Source: a virus. From it: DNA of 64,000 bases. Within the stretch, counting starts at the first letter, position 1. Each line of letters begins with the position of its first letter. A program made the position numbers and the translations under genes. Where the stretch lies: positions 40,423 to 104,422 of IMG/VR virus record IMGVR_UViG_3300011271_000002; one strand, written 5' to 3'. The notes under the pieces were generated by a model. That model did not search any database. It was not told where the DNA came from and worked only from the letters and a program-made list of their open reading frames with translations. Of the stretch, positions 63,983-64,000 are shown piece after piece.

Positions 63983-64000
63983 CTGACTTACGCTCATATC

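Noticed and set aside
1-64000. CRISPR array, rRNA, insertion sequence with transposase, toxin-antitoxin pair
   Set aside because: No regularly spaced repeats, rRNA or transposase catalytic domains were seen. The InsA-like proteins lack a transposase part, and the RHH genes are next to proteins without toxin motifs.

Overview
The window is a 64-kb piece of a tailed double-stranded DNA phage (or intact prophage) genome. It contains no recognisable bacterial housekeeping gene. Almost every gene is on the minus strand, in long runs with ATGA, TAATG or GTGA stop/start overlaps. The left end holds a complete siphovirus-type tail module. No terminase, portal, capsid, integrase or DNA polymerase is visible, so the head module and other core genes must lie outside the window. 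The host is not stated by the sequence. Secreted proteins with short signal peptides ending A-x-A before Q, and a secreted quinoprotein-like beta-propeller of a kind I associate with soil Acidobacteriota, make an acidobacterial host plausible. That is inference.

Layout, in the direction of minus-strand transcription (right to left). 64.0-49.2 kb: small accessory genes, many with zinc-binding cysteine motifs. They include an AT-hook protein, a YkgJ-like cysteine-cluster protein, membrane/coiled-coil proteins (lysis candidates), a helicase-DNA methyltransferase fusion with its own consensus promoter, an ASCH-like protein, a tRNA-like element, and two related homing endonucleases. A secreted plus-strand gene also lies here. 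49.2-42.3 kb: an RHH regulator next to a palindrome, a winged-helix replication-initiator candidate carrying internal tandem repeats, a radical SAM protein, an HNH nuclease and Cys-rich small proteins. 42.0-31.8 kb: nine consecutive tail-fibre/adhesin-like genes, each starting with a Sec-type signal peptide. This is the most unusual part of the window. It is followed by an InsA-like zinc-ribbon DNA-binding protein that has a paralogue at 48.4 kb.

31.2-15.4 kb: DNA metabolism. This part holds an SMC/Rad50-like ATPase, a Mom-like DNA modification enzyme, a MerR-like regulator, a YqaJ exonuclease with a partner likely to be a single-strand annealing protein, a HerA/FtsK-like ATPase, an SSB-like acidic-tailed protein, a DUF1643 protein and a RusA resolvase. 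15.4-12.5 kb: a membrane protein, two GT2 glycosyltransferases and a SAM methyltransferase, translationally coupled to the tail genes. 12.5-1 kb: tail terminator, major tail protein, two tail-assembly-chaperone-like proteins, a gp10-like protein, tape measure and distal tail proteins. Their order matches that of gene transfer agents and many siphoviruses. The tail operon is interrupted by a plus-strand HNH nuclease and by a promoter-driven RHH gene.

Recurring signals include a 12-base leader, AAAGGGTGAACC, placed just before the start codons of several genes 50 kb apart, and at least four good sigma70-type promoters. A few genes have non-AUG starts (TTG, probably CTG) or an apparent +1 frameshift. 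All functional names come from reading motifs by eye; no database search was run.
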